Origin: UKL13-2 sp044228625
GTDB taxonomy: Bacteria; Pseudomonadota; Gammaproteobacteria; Burkholderiales; Usitatibacteraceae
NCBI GenBank assembly: GCA_044228625.1
Contig: JBGAUM010000086.1
Location: 1-15,557 of the forward strand
Direction: 5' to 3'
DNA length: 15,557 bases
Part shown: piece after piece, positions 14,730-15,557 of the stretch
Position numbering within the stretch: position 1 is the stretch's first letter
Layout of the letters: each line of letters begins with the position of its first letter
Notes under the pieces: generated by a model
What the model saw: the letters and a program-made list of their open reading frames with translations, nothing else
What the model was told of the DNA's origin: nothing
Database searches by the model: none
Position numbers and translations under genes: made by a program

Positions 14730-15557
14730 TTAGGCCGCCTTCGAAATCAATTCCCGCAGCACATACGGCAGGATGCCGCCGTGCAGGTAGTAATCGACCT
14801 CGATCGGCGTGTCGATACGGAGCAGCACCTGCGTGGACTTCTTGGAGCCGTCCTTGCCGGTGATGGTCAGCGTCACGTCCATCTGGGGCTTCACGCCATT
14901 CTCCAGCCCGGTGATGTCGAAGGTCTCGTCCCCCTTGATGCCGAGCGACTCGGCCGATTCGCCGTTCTTGAACTGGCAGGGCAGCACGCCCATGCCAACA
15001 AGGTTCGAACGGTGGATGCGCTCGAAGGATTTCGCCACCACGGCCTTCACGCCGAGCAGTTGCGTGCCCTTGGCCGCCCAGTCGCGCGACGACCCCGTGC
15101 CGTATTCGCCGCCGAAGATCACCGTCGGCGTGCCGGCGGCGATGTACTTCATCGCGGCGTCATAGATCGGCAATTGTTCGCCGTTCGCGATCGTGACCCC
15201 GCCTTCCGCGTGAGCCGTCGGCCTTCGGCGGCAGCATCAGGTTCTTGATGCGCACGTTGGCGAAGGTGCCGCGCATCATCACTTCATGGTTGCCGCGCCG
15301 CGCGCCGTAGCTGTTGAAATCCGCCTTCATCACGTTGTTGCCGATGAGGTACTTGCCGGCGGGCGAGGTGTCCTTGATGGAGCCAGCGGGGGAGATGTGG
15401 TCGGTGGTGACGGAATCGCCAAAGATGCCGAGCGCCTTCGCACCCTTCACGTCGGCGGCCGTGCCGGCGCCCATGCCGAAGTCGCTGCCGAAGAACGGCT
15501 CGGCGATGTACGTGGACTTCGGCCAGTCATACACTTGGCCGGACACGCCCTTGATGT
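14730..15557 (-). CDS. acnA: Aconitate hydratase AcnA, C-terminal part (partial, frameshifted)
   Basis: The C-terminal ~275 residues of a cytoplasmic aconitase, which interconverts citrate and isocitrate in the TCA cycle. The gene enters from the right edge: the frame is open through 15557 and its start lies outside. Visible are STYIAEPFFGSDFGMG, IFGDSVTTDHISPAGSI, DFNSYGARRGNHEVMMRGTF, then the swivel domain with YGTGSSRDWAAKG (catalytic Ser and Arg) and SFERIHRSNLVGMGVLP. The order and wording fit the AcnA/IRP type better than AcnB; AcnD is less likely but cannot be fully excluded. The iron-sulphur cysteines are outside the window. The frame breaks at about 15207: one extra base between SR and EGGVTIANGEQLPIYDA shifts the tail, probably a sequence error. 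A TAA at 14730-14732 ends it, tail to tail with nlpD. Confidence 0.94.

Noticed and set aside
1..15557. CRISPR arrays, tRNA or rRNA genes, insertion sequences, phage genes
   Set aside because: No regular direct-repeat array, tRNA-like fold, transposase or integrase sequence was seen on either strand.

Overview
The window is a piece of a high-GC, Gram-negative chromosome, most likely a betaproteobacterium. This placement rests on the surE-pcm-nlpD cluster, the MlaA outer-membrane lipoprotein, and a PEP-CTERM substrate beside a PrsT-type TPR lipoprotein. It is inference from gene content; no rRNA or other strong taxonomic marker is present.

Layout. (1) 2-2458, plus strand: the 3' part of a large secreted beta-propeller protein (SBBP-type repeats, a fibronectin type III domain, a C-terminal dockerin-like repeat pair). 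(2) 2459-2808: convergent gap with no supported gene. (3) 2809-7552, minus strand: closely packed prsT, nadC, mlaA and a small two-helix membrane protein, listed in transcription order. (4) 7668-8372, minus strand: a PEP-CTERM protein with a Cys/Gln motif pair resembling thioester domains, separated from prsT by a strong terminator. (5) 8373-8608: a divergent regulatory region. One side carries a -24/-12 (sigma-54) element, a possible IHF site and a possible enhancer repeat for the PEP-CTERM gene. The other carries a sigma-32-like promoter and a perfect palindrome at the expected start of clpB transcription. (6) 8609-12090, plus strand: clpB and a TylF-type O-methyltransferase. (7) 12153-14628, plus strand: surE, pcm and nlpD, ending in a clean terminator. 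(8) 14730-15557, minus strand: the C-terminal part of aconitase AcnA, running off the window.

Sequence quality matters here. clpB, the methyltransferase gene, surE and acnA all break out of frame, yet each continues as a normal family member in another frame right up to a sensible stop codon. About ten small indels explain this, mostly in short homopolymers and concentrated at 10664-12832. I read them as sequencing or assembly errors rather than gene decay, and give the reconstructed gene ends.

The part most worth following up is 4757-8608: a PEP-CTERM surface protein with a possible internal thioester, an apparent sigma-54 promoter of the kind expected for PrsK/PrsR-RpoN control, and prsT just downstream. 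No exosortase or EPS gene lies in the window.
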